DNA of 64,000 nt from CAYRGQ01 sp964423925 (GCA_964423925.1 CAYRGQ010000008.1:15671-79670); one strand, 5' to 3'; counted from the stretch's first letter, positions 45,274-54,154 are shown. Numbers and translations: made by a program. Notes: a model not told the origin generated them from the letters alone.

Positions 45274-46536
45274 CTATCTTCGTTGAAAATGCAGGTCGGC
45301 GAAATCGAGGTATCGCAGCCAATCATATTGGGTCACATCATGCTTCCCCGCACGAATATGATAGCCTATGCTGTACATCAGCGGCTCATGTAGACCCGGC
45401 ATAGTTTCAGAGGACAGTCCTTCCAGCCCATAAAGTGCGAACACAGGGCTGGCGTGGTAGGCCGCCAGGTATTCGCCCTTGGGGTCGGCCCATCGATCCT
45501 CAACCGCACTGGCCACGTAGACCGCCCGCGGTGCCATCAACGCGATCAACTGATGCTGATCAATGGGCCGCTGCTCCTCGCGTCCGTGATATTGGTCGAA
45601 GGTCTTACAAAACCACGAAGGCCGAATACTGGCTACCGTCGCCAGCCGCTCGCCATACTTACGCCTCGACAGAGCAGCGCCCCCTTCGCCAGAGTTGTTG
45701 GATATCACGACCTTAAATCGAGGATCCTGCGCTCCCGCCCAAAGTGCTGCCTTCCCGTGCCGCGAATGCCCCATGATGGCCACCTGATCGATATTAATCA
45801 TGGGTTCGGTAGCGAGGAAATCGACGATACGACTTGACCCCCAAGCCCACGCACCGATCGCCTGCCATGCGTCTGGCGCTTCGGGCGATGTTCCATATCC
45901 CGAAAAGAGTGCCATGATGCTGTGGTCCTTCATGCCGGGTACATCGGGAAAAATATCGTGGTAACACATCGTTGCAACGGCATATCCGCGGTCGATTATA
46001 TCCTCAAAGGCCCAACGGCTGGCCTGGTTGCCCCGCTCCCTATCAGGGTGGCCCTCCTCGCGGACGAGCTTGAAATTGGGTGAATAGCGAATGTCAGGCT
46101 CCATCGTGGTACTGTGGTTGCCTTTATAATTATAGCCTACAAATACGGGAACCGGCGCTACGGCGGATTTAGGCAAGTAGAGGAGCAAGTACGCCACATG
46201 TTCTCTTTCGCCGTTGCTAAACACGAACTTAATCTGTTTTCCGATTGCTTTTCCGCCCAGCGCGTCGGGGTTTTCCACAAGCAATTCGTACCGGACAGGG
46301 ATAGATTCCGTGGGCGTGCGTCCGTACATTTCCCGTGCGAAAAAATCAAGCAACTCTGGCCGATGCTGTTCCCAGCCCGCCAGGCTCGTTATTCTTTCCC
46401 CGTTGGATGTAACGAGCAATTCGGGCAGTTCGTAGGGCTGCACAAGGCTTTCGTCATAATTGGTTTCCGTTTGCGCGCCGAGTTGCCCGGCGAACGAAAC
46501 CCAGCCGATACAGAGGATAATGAGGAGGTGTTTCAT
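45274..46536 (-). CDS. Secreted esterase, glucuronoyl-esterase (CE15)-like
   Basis: A 420-residue secreted alpha/beta-hydrolase (signal peptide to about residue 20, FAGQLGAQ). The nucleophile is the serine of GHSRHGKAALWAGAQ, followed by ISNNSGEGGAALSRR, which resembles the CE15 arrangement; a late histidine occurs in MPGLHEP or in GKHDVT. LMAPRAVYVASAVEDRWADPKGE is also typical. CE15 enzymes cleave glucuronate esters linking lignin and xylan, but related proteins have other substrates. It stands alone rather than in a polysaccharide locus. Confidence 0.78.
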   Translation of the reverse strand: MKHLLIILCIGWVSFAGQLGAQTETNYDESLVQPYELPELLVTSNGERITSLAGWEQHRPELLDFFAREMYGRTPTESIPVRYELLVENPDALGGKAIGKQIKFVFSNGEREHVAYLLLYLPKSAVAPVPVFVGYNYKGNHSTTMEPDIRYSPNFKLVREEGHPDRERGNQASRWAFEDIIDRGYAVATMCYHDIFPDVPGMKDHSIMALFSGYGTSPEAPDAWQAIGAWAWGSSRIVDFLATEPMINIDQVAIMGHSRHGKAALWAGAQDPRFKVVISNNSGEGGAALSRRKYGERLATVASIRPSWFCKTFDQYHGREEQRPIDQHQLIALMAPRAVYVASAVEDRWADPKGEYLAAYHASPVFALYGLEGLSSETMPGLHEPLMYSIGYHIRAGKHDVTQYDWLRYLDFADLHFQRR

Positions 46537-46583
46537 TTTTGCATATTAGATCTATAGTCGATTCAGAAGCCTATCGGCGTAGC

Positions 46584-46591
46584 CAAATATA
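46584..46591 (-). promoter_or_regulatory. Minus-strand -7 box for the CE15-like gene
   Basis: Minus-strand TATATTTG, a perfect TAnnTTTG, 47 nt before the start codon. Confidence 0.4.
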
Positions 46592-46712
46592 GTCAATTGC
46601 GCTACGAGATGATGACCTGACATCAAATTCTATTATTTATCTGGATTTTAATAGTTTACAATCAAAAATATAAAATATTTAATTATAGTCTATTAAAACA
46701 ATGGACTTTATA

Positions 46713-46720
46713 TATATTTG
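46713..46720 (+). promoter_or_regulatory. -7 box of the cobA leader transcript
   Basis: TATATTTG, a perfect TAnnTTTG match. Transcription would start around 46725-46728, a few bases before the first stem of the structured leader. The region upstream is very AT-rich; no clear -33 TTTG. Confidence 0.5.
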
Positions 46721-46731
46721 TATCGTACAAA

Positions 46732-46820
46732 CCCCTATCGGCAACCACACATAAGGAAGATGCTTTTGCATCAAGGATTTAACATCCTATCCGATATGCG
46801 TCTTCCCGATAGGGGGAGGG
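46732..46820 (+). ncRNA. Structured cobA leader, candidate riboswitch or attenuator
   Basis: The leader of cobA folds strongly. A perfect 10-bp outer stem joins CCCCTATCGG (46732-46741) with CCGATAGGGG (46806-46815). Inside it, GGAAGATGC (46755-46763) can pair with GCGTCTTCC (46798-46806) through one G-U, enclosing a small hairpin AGGAT-TTAAC-ATCCT (46774-46788). Competing helices exist: GATGC (46759-46763) also pairs with GCATC (46768-46772) around a TTTT loop, and GATAGG (46808-46813) also pairs with CCTATC (46786-46791). The 3' stem is followed by a short T-run. I cannot match it to a known riboswitch class. Confidence 0.6.
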
Positions 46821-46851
46821 TAATTTTTCATCAACGACAACTCACCATCCA

Positions 46852-47646
46852 ATGAAAACGCAAGCGCAACGATCTGACGTCGAACCCAAGATCACGCTCG
46901 TGGGAGCCGGACCCGGCGACCCCGACTTAATAAGCGTCAAGGGCATCAAGGTGCTAAAGGAAGCCAATGTAATTCTATACGACGCCTTGGTAGACGAGGA
47001 ATTGCTACACTACGCGCCACCCGAGACGATTAAGGTTTACGTAGGCAATCCATCAGGCGACGAGAATTTCTCGCAAGACACGATTAACCGGTTGATGGTC
47101 GACTACGCGCTCAACTTTGGCCACGTCGTCCGTTTAAAAGGCGGCGACCTCTTCGTATTCGGGCGTGGATACGAGGAACTCGACTTTGCCGCGTCATACA
47201 GCATCGAAACCGCGATCGTACCGGGTATCTCGAGCGCGATATCCGTCCCAGGCCTACAAGGCATCCCGGTGACGCATCGCGGCACGAGCGACAGCCTTTG
47301 GATTCTTTCGGCTCTTGGCAGCGACGGCAAGCTCTCCCGCGAGCTGAGCCATGCCGCGCAGAGCCAAGCGACGATCGTTGTGTTGTCGGGCTATCCGCAT
47401 TTGGCAGCAATCGTCGAGGTTTTCCAGCGACAGGGTAAAGGTGGTCTTCCTGTGGCGATCATCCAGAACGGCTCGATGGCCCACGAACGGGTTGCGGTGG
47501 GACTCGTTAACACCATCGAAGAAGTGGCCCTCGAAAAGGACATCGACAATACGGGCCCCGTGCTCCTCGTGTTCGGCCAAGCCGTCGCCCTGCATGGCGA
47601 GTTCCAAAAGATTCGTCGTTTTTTTGAATGTCCGGATTTCCTCTGA
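46852..47646 (+). CDS. cobA: Uroporphyrinogen-III C-methyltransferase
   Basis: Adds two methyl groups from SAM to uroporphyrinogen III, giving precorrin-2 for siroheme or cobalamin. 264 residues, the single-domain enzyme with no fused uroporphyrinogen-III synthase or CysG oxidase part. ITLVGAGPGDPDLISVKG at 14-31, ANVILYDALVDEEL, VRLKGGDLFVFGRGYEE and PGISSAISVPGLQGIPVTHRG are the conserved blocks. In organisms with assimilatory sulfate reduction it mainly feeds siroheme. A structured leader and an intrinsic terminator frame it as a single-gene transcript. Confidence 0.93.
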   Translation: MKTQAQRSDVEPKITLVGAGPGDPDLISVKGIKVLKEANVILYDALVDEELLHYAPPETIKVYVGNPSGDENFSQDTINRLMVDYALNFGHVVRLKGGDLFVFGRGYEELDFAASYSIETAIVPGISSAISVPGLQGIPVTHRGTSDSLWILSALGSDGKLSRELSHAAQSQATIVVLSGYPHLAAIVEVFQRQGKGGLPVAIIQNGSMAHERVAVGLVNTIEEVALEKDIDNTGPVLLVFGQAVALHGEFQKIRRFFECPDFL

Positions 47647-47693
47647 TTGCAATCATGCGAAATTTGTCTGCATAAGTTTATAATAGATTTTGA

Positions 47694-47719
47694 AAAAGCT
47701 CCGCTCATCGGGAGCTTTT
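47694..47719 (+). terminator. Intrinsic terminator after cobA
   Basis: Stem AAAAGCTCC / GGAGCTTTT (9 bp) with an 8-nt loop and T-rich end, 47 nt after the cobA stop. Its presence argues against the upstream in-frame ATG at 47690 as the start of trmB. Confidence 0.8.
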
Positions 47720-47782
47720 CTATTTCCCCGTCTTGCCAATTGGAATATTCCTGTATTTTTGCCCGTTGTAAAACTTTTTAGG

Positions 47783-48478
47783 ATGGGCAAGGACAAACTC
47801 AGGAAATTCGCCGAGATCGCCACGTTTCCGAACGTGCTGCAGCTCGATGAAGGAAAAGCGATGAAGGGACAGTGGCGGCGGCAGCATTTTGGCAATGAGA
47901 ACGATGTGGTGCTCGAGCTGGCCTGTGGGAAAGGGGAGTACACCGTTAATTTGGCCCGCATGTTCCCCGACCGCAACTTTATCGGCGTGGACTACAAGGG
48001 CAACCGGCTCTGGCGTGGCGCCAAAACCGCCCTTGAAGAGGGGATAAAAAACGTGGCGTTCCTACGCATACAGATCGAGAACATCCTGGACTATTTCGCT
48101 TCGGACGAAGTGGCTGAAATCTGGATTACGTTTCCTGATCCCCAACCCGCCAAGCGTCGCATCAAAAAGCGTCTGACGCACCCGATTTTTCTGGCAAAAT
48201 ACCAGCAAATCGTGCGGAAAGGCGGCCTGATCCACCTCAAGACGGACAATGACGGATTGCATGCTTACACGTTAGAAACGCTGACAGAGCTGGGCGTGGA
48301 ACCCACGGCGCAGACCACGGACCTCTATCGTTCTGCCTTGGCCGACGAAGTACTATCGATCAAAACCTACTACGAACAGAAATACCTCGCGGTAGACAAG
48401 AATATAAACTACCTCAAATGGGCCCTGCCCGAACAGCCAATCGGCTCAACGGAACCGGAACCGCTCCCGCGTGCCTAA
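47783..48478 (+). CDS. trmB: tRNA (guanine-N7-)-methyltransferase
   Basis: Methylates G46 in the variable loop of tRNAs. 231 residues from the ATG at 47783. The SAM site is VVLELACGKGEYTVNLARMFP, with IGVDYKGNR for motif II and the catalytic strand IWITFPDPQPAKRRIKKRLTHP. HLKTDNDGLHAYTLETL is a further TrmB marker. Its end overlaps the convergent trhO gene by 4 bases. Confidence 0.94.
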   Translation: MGKDKLRKFAEIATFPNVLQLDEGKAMKGQWRRQHFGNENDVVLELACGKGEYTVNLARMFPDRNFIGVDYKGNRLWRGAKTALEEGIKNVAFLRIQIENILDYFASDEVAEIWITFPDPQPAKRRIKKRLTHPIFLAKYQQIVRKGGLIHLKTDNDGLHAYTLETLTELGVEPTAQTTDLYRSALADEVLSIKTYYEQKYLAVDKNINYLKWALPEQPIGSTEPEPLPRA

Positions 48479-49455
48479 AGATTTCCCTGCAGTTTTTTGC
48501 GGTTGCGTTTGCTAAGCTTCTCGACATTGACCGGTTGAGGCAACTTAACATAGTACCCCGTTCCATCATACGGTCGCTTTCTGGGGTGCTCCTTACAAGC
48601 TTGCGAGCAGCACCCGTCCATTTTCCAGCCACATTCCTCACATTGCGTGAAGTGCTCGTTACACTCCGGATTGGCACAATTAATCATGTGGTCGGAAGCC
48701 ACGCCGCAATTCCGACAGGTGGCCACCACCGTCGGATTGACGGTATTCACTTCTACGGCTACCCGGTTGTCGAACACGTAGCACTTTCCCTCGAAGTCCT
48801 GACCGCCCACTTCCTTACCATACTTGATGATACCGCCATGGAGTTGGTACACCTCTTCGAATCCCTCCTTCAACAACAGCGCCGAGGCCTTCTCGCACTT
48901 GATGCCACCTGTACAATACGTTAGTATCTTCTTGCCTTTGTATTTGCTAAGCTCGTTGATTTTCTCGGGAAATTCCCGGAAGTTCTCGATATCAAGGGTT
49001 ATGGCGTTCTTAAACCGGCCCACAGAATGCTCGTAGTTTGAGCGCACGTCCAGCACGACCACATCTTCGCGATCTTTCATGGCTAGAAATTCGACTGGCG
49101 CCAGGTGTTTGCCCGTCTCGCGGGTGGGATCGATGACCTTCGGATCACGCAAACCCGAATGCACGATTTCAGGTTTGTATCGGCAATGCATTTTGATGAA
49201 CGAAGGCTCGTCCACCTCATCGATCTTAAAATCGGTCTTAGCGAAACGCGGATCGGCGTGCACGGCGTCCATATAGGCACGACACGCTTCCACCGTACCC
49301 GATACCGTACCATTAAGGCCTTCGTCAGCCACAATGATGCGGCCTACCAAGCCGAGTGATTTACAAAATTCAAGGTGTTCAGCAGCGAATTGTTCTGCAC
49401 TCTCGATAGGGCTGTAGCAATAGTACAGCAGGGTGTGATATTTTTTCATACGCAT
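48475..49455 (-). CDS. trhO: tRNA uridine-34 hydroxylase TrhO (rhodanese-domain protein)
   Basis: Hydroxylates U34 of certain tRNAs in an oxygen-dependent way. 326 residues: an N-terminal acylphosphatase-like domain (YHTLLYYCYSPIESAEQFAAEH), a rhodanese domain with the active-site Cys in ILTYCTGGIKCEKASALL, and a C-terminal Cys-rich zinc-like region (CRNCG...CANPEC...CEECG...CCSQACKEH). An alternative ATG two codons in is equally possible. Tail-to-tail overlap with trmB, another tRNA-modifying gene. Confidence 0.93.
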   Translation of the reverse strand: MRMKKYHTLLYYCYSPIESAEQFAAEHLEFCKSLGLVGRIIVADEGLNGTVSGTVEACRAYMDAVHADPRFAKTDFKIDEVDEPSFIKMHCRYKPEIVHSGLRDPKVIDPTRETGKHLAPVEFLAMKDREDVVVLDVRSNYEHSVGRFKNAITLDIENFREFPEKINELSKYKGKKILTYCTGGIKCEKASALLLKEGFEEVYQLHGGIIKYGKEVGGQDFEGKCYVFDNRVAVEVNTVNPTVVATCRNCGVASDHMINCANPECNEHFTQCEECGWKMDGCCSQACKEHPRKRPYDGTGYYVKLPQPVNVEKLSKRNRKKLQGNL

Positions 49456-49501
49456 TGATACCGCTGCAAACGGCGTTTAATGACTCTTTTATTTGCGGAT
49501 G

Positions 49502-49509
49502 CAAAAATA
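49502..49509 (-). promoter_or_regulatory. Minus-strand -7 box for trhO
   Basis: Minus-strand TATTTTTG, a perfect TAnnTTTG, about 47 nt upstream of the trhO start; the upstream TTTG is at non-standard spacing. Confidence 0.4.
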
Positions 49510-49588
49510 CGAAAACCACCGCAAAAAATTAGCAAGGCCGGACCACAAAGTGCGCCGACCTTGCCAATACGGTGCGCAGCCACCATTA

Positions 49589-50086
49589 CTACCCCTGCGA
49601 TTCGTCTGCCGAAGGCCCGTAAATCCCCGGTACGGGGATGTCCAGCAACCGGAGGTAGACGGTAAGCTGTCCGCGGTGGTGGACAAGGTGGTTATTAATG
49701 ATAAAACGGACCGCTCCTGCACGCGGCAGTTGAGCAATCACCCAATCGCCAGCCTTCAGGGTCCATTGGCGCGCCCAATCATCGTCCGCGGATGCTTCGA
49801 TGCTTTGTTTGTTTCGTTCGTATCCTTGCTCCAGGACCGAAATCAATGCCGCCGCATTCGTTGCGGACAAGGGCGTGTAGTCGGTCTTAAAGTCGAAGGT
49901 GTCTCGGGGGAGCGCATCCGCCACCCAATTATGCAGCTCAACGATATGTGATGCCAACGCGCCCAAGGAGGATGATTTAGGATGCGGCTTGAAGTCCCAA
50001 TGCGCATCATCCAAGCGCTCAAGAACCCGGCGTGTGTTTTCGGTTTCCTGCTTTAGCTCAATCAGTAGGTTGTCCTTTAGTGCCAT
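49589..50086 (-). CDS. DinB family protein
   Basis: A 165-residue four-helix-bundle protein of the DinB/YfiT type. Expected metal-binding histidines are present: H-rich SLGALASHIVELHNWV, and FIINNHLVHHRGQLTVYLRLL near the C-terminus. IPVPGIYGPSADE is the usual end. Family members include thiol transferases, but the role here is unknown. The open frame extends to 50200 but conserved sequence starts at the ATG at 50086. Confidence 0.88.
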   Translation of the reverse strand: MALKDNLLIELKQETENTRRVLERLDDAHWDFKPHPKSSSLGALASHIVELHNWVADALPRDTFDFKTDYTPLSATNAAALISVLEQGYERNKQSIEASADDDWARQWTLKAGDWVIAQLPRAGAVRFIINNHLVHHRGQLTVYLRLLDIPVPGIYGPSADESQG

Positions 50087-50391
50087 ATTTTCACTGTTTT
50101 TTCGTGAAGGTAACGAAAACTTAGAAGACTTGCCTACACACCGCCCGAAAACCCGAACCTTCGCCTTACGCACACGATTGCGTAAACCTCCGCTGAGCAT
50201 TTTTTTTGTTTGGAATCTGCTTTGTTATGCGAAATTTATGTAAATTAGGGAAGGTTTTTGCAGATGAGAGCCTTTCCGCGACCGGCAAAAGCTCTCCTTG
50301 GCATGCTCCTTGGAGCCCTAAAACCAAATATAAAACAACGTGTAATTTCCGAACATTAGTCGGGCCTTAGGTTAAGCTGCGTCGCAATAAT
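50087..50391. other. 305-nt intergenic region upstream of the receiver gene
   Basis: Lies between divergent DinB and receiver genes. No coding sequence supported and no perfect TAnnTTTG box seen. It has a GGAAGG ... CCTTTCC imperfect inverted repeat around 50250-50277. Confidence 0.4.
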
Positions 50392-50853
50392 ATGGAAAAA
50401 AAGATATCGGTCCTGTACGTAGACGATGAGCCGAACAACTTGGTGTCATTTAAGGCGACGTTTCGGCTTAAGTACGATGTCCATACGGCCATCAGCGGAG
50501 CCGAAGCCATACGGCTGATCAAGAAGATGCCGATCGAGATCATCATTACGGACCAGCGGATGCCCGAAATGACTGGCGTCGAGTTTTTAGAGCGCGTGAT
50601 TGACATCAACCCTGAACCCATGCGCATATTGCTAACGGGATATGCCGACATGAATGCCGTGGTGGAGGCTGTCAACAAGGGCAAGATATTCCATTACCTG
50701 AGCAAGCCTTGGAGCGAGGAAGAGCTGGACGAAACCATCAAACGGGCCTACGAGGTGTATGGCGAGCGCAAGAAAATTAAAGAGTCTCATTCAAAGCTGG
50801 AGATTTCGAACGAGCAACTTGAGTTTTTACTGAGGCAGCGGCTGCTATCTTAA
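50392..50853 (+). CDS. Stand-alone response-regulator receiver protein
   Basis: A 153-residue CheY-like protein with an intact receiver: acidic pair D11-D12 in LYVDDEPNN, phospho-acceptor D54 in IITDQRMPEMTG, T82 and K105 in LSKPW. Residues 115-153 form a charged, coiled-coil-like tail rather than a DNA-binding domain. The receiver is very close in sequence to the N-terminal receiver of the convergent hybrid at 50857-51942, so the two arose by duplication. Probably a phospho-relay partner of the neighbouring kinases. Confidence 0.9.
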   Translation: MEKKISVLYVDDEPNNLVSFKATFRLKYDVHTAISGAEAIRLIKKMPIEIIITDQRMPEMTGVEFLERVIDINPEPMRILLTGYADMNAVVEAVNKGKIFHYLSKPWSEEELDETIKRAYEVYGERKKIKESHSKLEISNEQLEFLLRQRLLS

Positions 50854-50856
50854 CTC

Positions 50857-51942
50857 CTATTTTCCGGGAAGAATAACGCTAAAAAAGGTGCCTTCGCCTG
50901 GGGCGGAATCCACGGTGATTTTTCCACCGAGTTTGGTTACGATGCCTTTAACGTTATACAGGCCGAAACCTGCCCCCGCCACTTGATCACTGGCGCGATA
51001 AAATAGGTTAAAAATATGGCCCAAATCTTTCTCCCCGATTCCGATTCCATTGTCTTTGACTCCGATGACGACTTGCTTGTCGGCTACTGTTGCCGTCAAA
51101 TTGACGTGCTTGTTCGGGTTGTCGCGCCGCTGGTATTTAAACGCGTTGGAAAGCAGATTCTGGATAATTAATTTCAGCGCCACCTCATCCGTGCGGAAGG
51201 GCTCACTTTGCTGCACGGAAATCGCGAGCTCAATGCCATTATTTTCAATATGGATACTGTAAAACTCTCTGAAATAATCAAACAGGGCCTGGAAGTCGAC
51301 TTCACCAATGTTCAAGCCGCCCCGCCGATGCAAATAGTAATCATGCAAATTGTTTATATAAACAAATAGCTTGGATATGGATGTCTGCATGTGGTCTAGT
51401 ACCTCATGGATGCGTTTGACGTCGTCAAATTTCAGCGATACTCGCAGAGCGGAATGAATGGCCACGAGCGGGTCGCGCAGGTCATGGCCCACGCTGTATG
51501 CAAACTTATCAAGTTCCTCGTAAGCGCGCTGCAATTCCTCGTTACGGATATCCAGCAGGGAGGTGGCCAGGTAAAACTTGTTGGCTTCCTCTACCGAAGA
51601 AATCAGCTCTTCTTCTACCCAGGGTTTGCGCACAAAACGGAATATATGACATCGGTTCACCGCGTCGATGACGGTTTCCATATCGGCATGAGCGGTCAGT
51701 AGGATACGTACCGGCCGCGGAAAGTCGTTTTTGATGCTGCCAAAGAATTCGACCCCGGTTTCTCCGGGCATACGCTGATCACAGAAAATTACTCGAATGT
51801 CTGGATTGTGAGCCAGGATTTCCCGTGCCTCATCCGTATTTATTGCCGTATGGATCTTGTATTGAAGACGAAACGTAGCCTTCATGCTGAGCAGATTATT
51901 CAGCTCGTCATCCACATACAATATTTCAGGACTCTCGTTCAT
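50857..51942 (-). CDS. Receiver-histidine kinase hybrid
   Basis: A 361-residue cytoplasmic protein with a receiver domain first (D11-D12, D55 in IFCDQRMPGETG, K106 in VRKPW), then a short coiled coil, a HisKA dimerisation domain with H153 in SVGHDLRDPLVA, and a HATPase_c domain (N box in LIIQNLLSNAFKYQ, G box in VKDNGIGIGEKD, then GAGFGLYNVKG). Placing the receiver before the kinase suggests that phosphorylation by another kinase controls its own activity. It ends 3 nt from the convergent receiver gene and is last of a four-gene minus-strand operon. Confidence 0.92.
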   Translation of the reverse strand: MNESPEILYVDDELNNLLSMKATFRLQYKIHTAINTDEAREILAHNPDIRVIFCDQRMPGETGVEFFGSIKNDFPRPVRILLTAHADMETVIDAVNRCHIFRFVRKPWVEEELISSVEEANKFYLATSLLDIRNEELQRAYEELDKFAYSVGHDLRDPLVAIHSALRVSLKFDDVKRIHEVLDHMQTSISKLFVYINNLHDYYLHRRGGLNIGEVDFQALFDYFREFYSIHIENNGIELAISVQQSEPFRTDEVALKLIIQNLLSNAFKYQRRDNPNKHVNLTATVADKQVVIGVKDNGIGIGEKDLGHIFNLFYRASDQVAGAGFGLYNVKGIVTKLGGKITVDSAPGEGTFFSVILPGK

Positions 51943-52008
51943 CAGGTAGGTAGCGATGTTCAGCAGACGCGCGTTACTTGTGTAAAATTACGCTATTTAT
52001 TCGTGTTT

Positions 52009-54141
52009 CTATTGTTTAATCGGAATAATTAATGTGAAAGTCGTCCCCACGCCTTCTTCTGAATGGATCTTAATCTCACCATTATGTTTTTTGATGGTCT
52101 TATACACGATTGACATCCCCAACCCGGTTCCCTCGCCCACCTCTTTCGTGGTGAAGAATGGTTCAAATATACGCTCTATGACATCTTTTGGCATTCCGAT
52201 GCCATTATCCGCGATGATTATGTGTGCATGGTCTCCGTGGGGTTCAGTCGCAATCGTAAGCAGCCCACCCGGTTGCTTGCCAAACTTTTTATTAATAGCG
52301 TACAATCCATTGGTGATTAAGTTGAGGAACACCTGATTTAATTTACCAGGATAACATTCCACAGGGGGCAGTTCACCCCACTCCGTGTGCACGTCAACCG
52401 ACTCCTTGATAACACTGTTTAGGATGACCAGCGTGGACTCAAGGCCTTCGTTGATGTCGGCGTACTTCAGCACGTCTTCGTCCACCCGTGAAAAAATGCG
52501 CATGCTTTTGACAATTTCAGCCGTGCGGCTAGCGCCTTCATGCATCCCTTTGAGTAAGAACTCGATTTCGGTTTTCAGGTAGTCGACATCGATAGACTCC
52601 TTATATTTAACGAGTTTATCCTTCTTTTCCTCCAGTGACGTTTCGGCGAGCGCGATTTTTTCTATCTCCGCAAAAGCGGTCCACAACAAAGCGACATCGC
52701 GTTTCAACGGTCCGACATTGGATGTTACGAAATTGATCGGGTTGTTAATCTCGTGAGCTACACCCGCCGTCAATTGACCCAGCGATGCCATTTTCTCGGA
52801 CTCTACAAGCTGCGCCTGAGTGTCCTTCAGGTTGGTCAACGTCTCCTGCAAGACCCGGTTGGATTCTTGCAATTCACTGGTTCGCTCCTTGACTTTCTGC
52901 TCCAACACGACGTTTTGGTCGCGAATCAGCTTTTCGTTTTCCCGAAGGGTCAGCAATACGCGGGCCTGCGAGGCGGCACGTTCCTGCTTTAGAATATTGA
53001 TGCGATAAGCCAACCCGAAGGAAAGTAGCGCCATTTGGATAGCGGATGCGCCCTGTACGGCATAGCTCGTGAAATTATTGTAGGATAGGATGCCGTAATC
53101 CTTTAGCAAAAACACAATGGATCCCATGAGCAATACCGACCAACCCACTACGAAGTACTTAGCCGGCCGATAGCCTCGCATCATCACCCGGAACGACACG
53201 TACAGCACCGCAACCGAACCAATGGCCGTGGCCAATTGCATCGCGATGAATCCTGCCTGCTTGGCATTAACAATTACAAGCGCTAAGCTCGCGATAAACA
53301 GCAGGTTGACCCCTTGGAATAACCTGTAAAAATGAGGTGCGTATTTTTTGATTTGCAAAAAAGAACGGGCGAGCAAAATGGCCGTGATGCCTGACAAGCT
53401 ACCAAACAAAATCGGCGCTATGGTTGCAAAGCCCGGCCAGTTCGGCCATACGTATTGGAAGCCGTAGCCCTGTATTCCCATCTGCGTTAGCCCCGCAAAG
53501 GCTACGTAAAGCACGTAGTAAATGTAGCCCTTTTCACTCACTGAAAAGTACAGAAAGAGGTTGTACAACACCATGATGCCCACGATACCGATATAGATGC
53601 CACTTATCAGATGGTCTTTAACTATGCTCTCCCAGAAAACGCGGGGTTTATTCAAGTAAATCGGCAGGAAAATTTGCTCCGTACTGCGGATACGCAAGAA
53701 GTAGGTCCGCGACGATTCGGGTTCAATTTCCAAATGGAACACATGATTGGGAACACGGTATCGCCGTTCTGAAAAAGGAAGTTGTTCGCTTGACCGTTGG
53801 GAAACGTATTGTCCCTCAGCCCCTAGGGCATAGAGCTCCACGTCGTCGAGCAATGGATAAGCGATTTCGAAAAGCAATGAAGCCCGTTGTCCGCTATTCC
53901 TCATCGTAAATGTGAGCCATACATCCCCCTTGTGTATACCCAAATTAGGTACTTCAGCGCTCAGGGGTACAAACTCGTCGGAGGCAAACACTTCCGCTTT
54001 TTCCCTTACTTCTGGCCCTACATACTGCCGGAGATGCTTCCCGATAAGTATCCGCGAGCTTGCATCATCAATGATAATATCAGCCTTGCCATGACTAACG
54101 CCCAAGACTATCAACAATAAGATGGCAAATACCCGCTTCAT
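52009..54141 (-). CDS. 7TM-DISM sensor histidine kinase
   Basis: A 710-residue membrane kinase. Signal peptide to about 20, a periplasmic 7TMR-DISMED2 domain (about 30-160), which in other members binds carbohydrate-like or other small ligands, then seven membrane helices (about 178-385), a coiled coil (about 390-450), HisKA with H463 in TAGVAHEINNPINFV, and HATPase_c (NLITNGLYAI, ADNGIGMP, GTGLGMSIVYK). No receiver of its own. It has 66 nt before the hybrid kinase gene and 13 nt after the methyltransferase gene, in one operon. Confidence 0.93.
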   Translation of the reverse strand: MKRVFAILLLIVLGVSHGKADIIIDDASSRILIGKHLRQYVGPEVREKAEVFASDEFVPLSAEVPNLGIHKGDVWLTFTMRNSGQRASLLFEIAYPLLDDVELYALGAEGQYVSQRSSEQLPFSERRYRVPNHVFHLEIEPESSRTYFLRIRSTEQIFLPIYLNKPRVFWESIVKDHLISGIYIGIVGIMVLYNLFLYFSVSEKGYIYYVLYVAFAGLTQMGIQGYGFQYVWPNWPGFATIAPILFGSLSGITAILLARSFLQIKKYAPHFYRLFQGVNLLFIASLALVIVNAKQAGFIAMQLATAIGSVAVLYVSFRVMMRGYRPAKYFVVGWSVLLMGSIVFLLKDYGILSYNNFTSYAVQGASAIQMALLSFGLAYRINILKQERAASQARVLLTLRENEKLIRDQNVVLEQKVKERTSELQESNRVLQETLTNLKDTQAQLVESEKMASLGQLTAGVAHEINNPINFVTSNVGPLKRDVALLWTAFAEIEKIALAETSLEEKKDKLVKYKESIDVDYLKTEIEFLLKGMHEGASRTAEIVKSMRIFSRVDEDVLKYADINEGLESTLVILNSVIKESVDVHTEWGELPPVECYPGKLNQVFLNLITNGLYAINKKFGKQPGGLLTIATEPHGDHAHIIIADNGIGMPKDVIERIFEPFFTTKEVGEGTGLGMSIVYKTIKKHNGEIKIHSEEGVGTTFTLIIPIKQ

Positions 54142-54154
54142 TTTTCGCTGGAGT

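Noticed and set aside
46739..46746. GGCAACC in the cobA leader as evidence for SAM-I
   Set aside because: The GAGGGA...GAAGCC side and the closing stem of SAM-I are missing, so it is not a SAM-I aptamer.
47690..47782. Upstream start for trmB
   Set aside because: The extra codons would be the terminator hairpin of cobA; conserved TrmB sequence starts at 47783.
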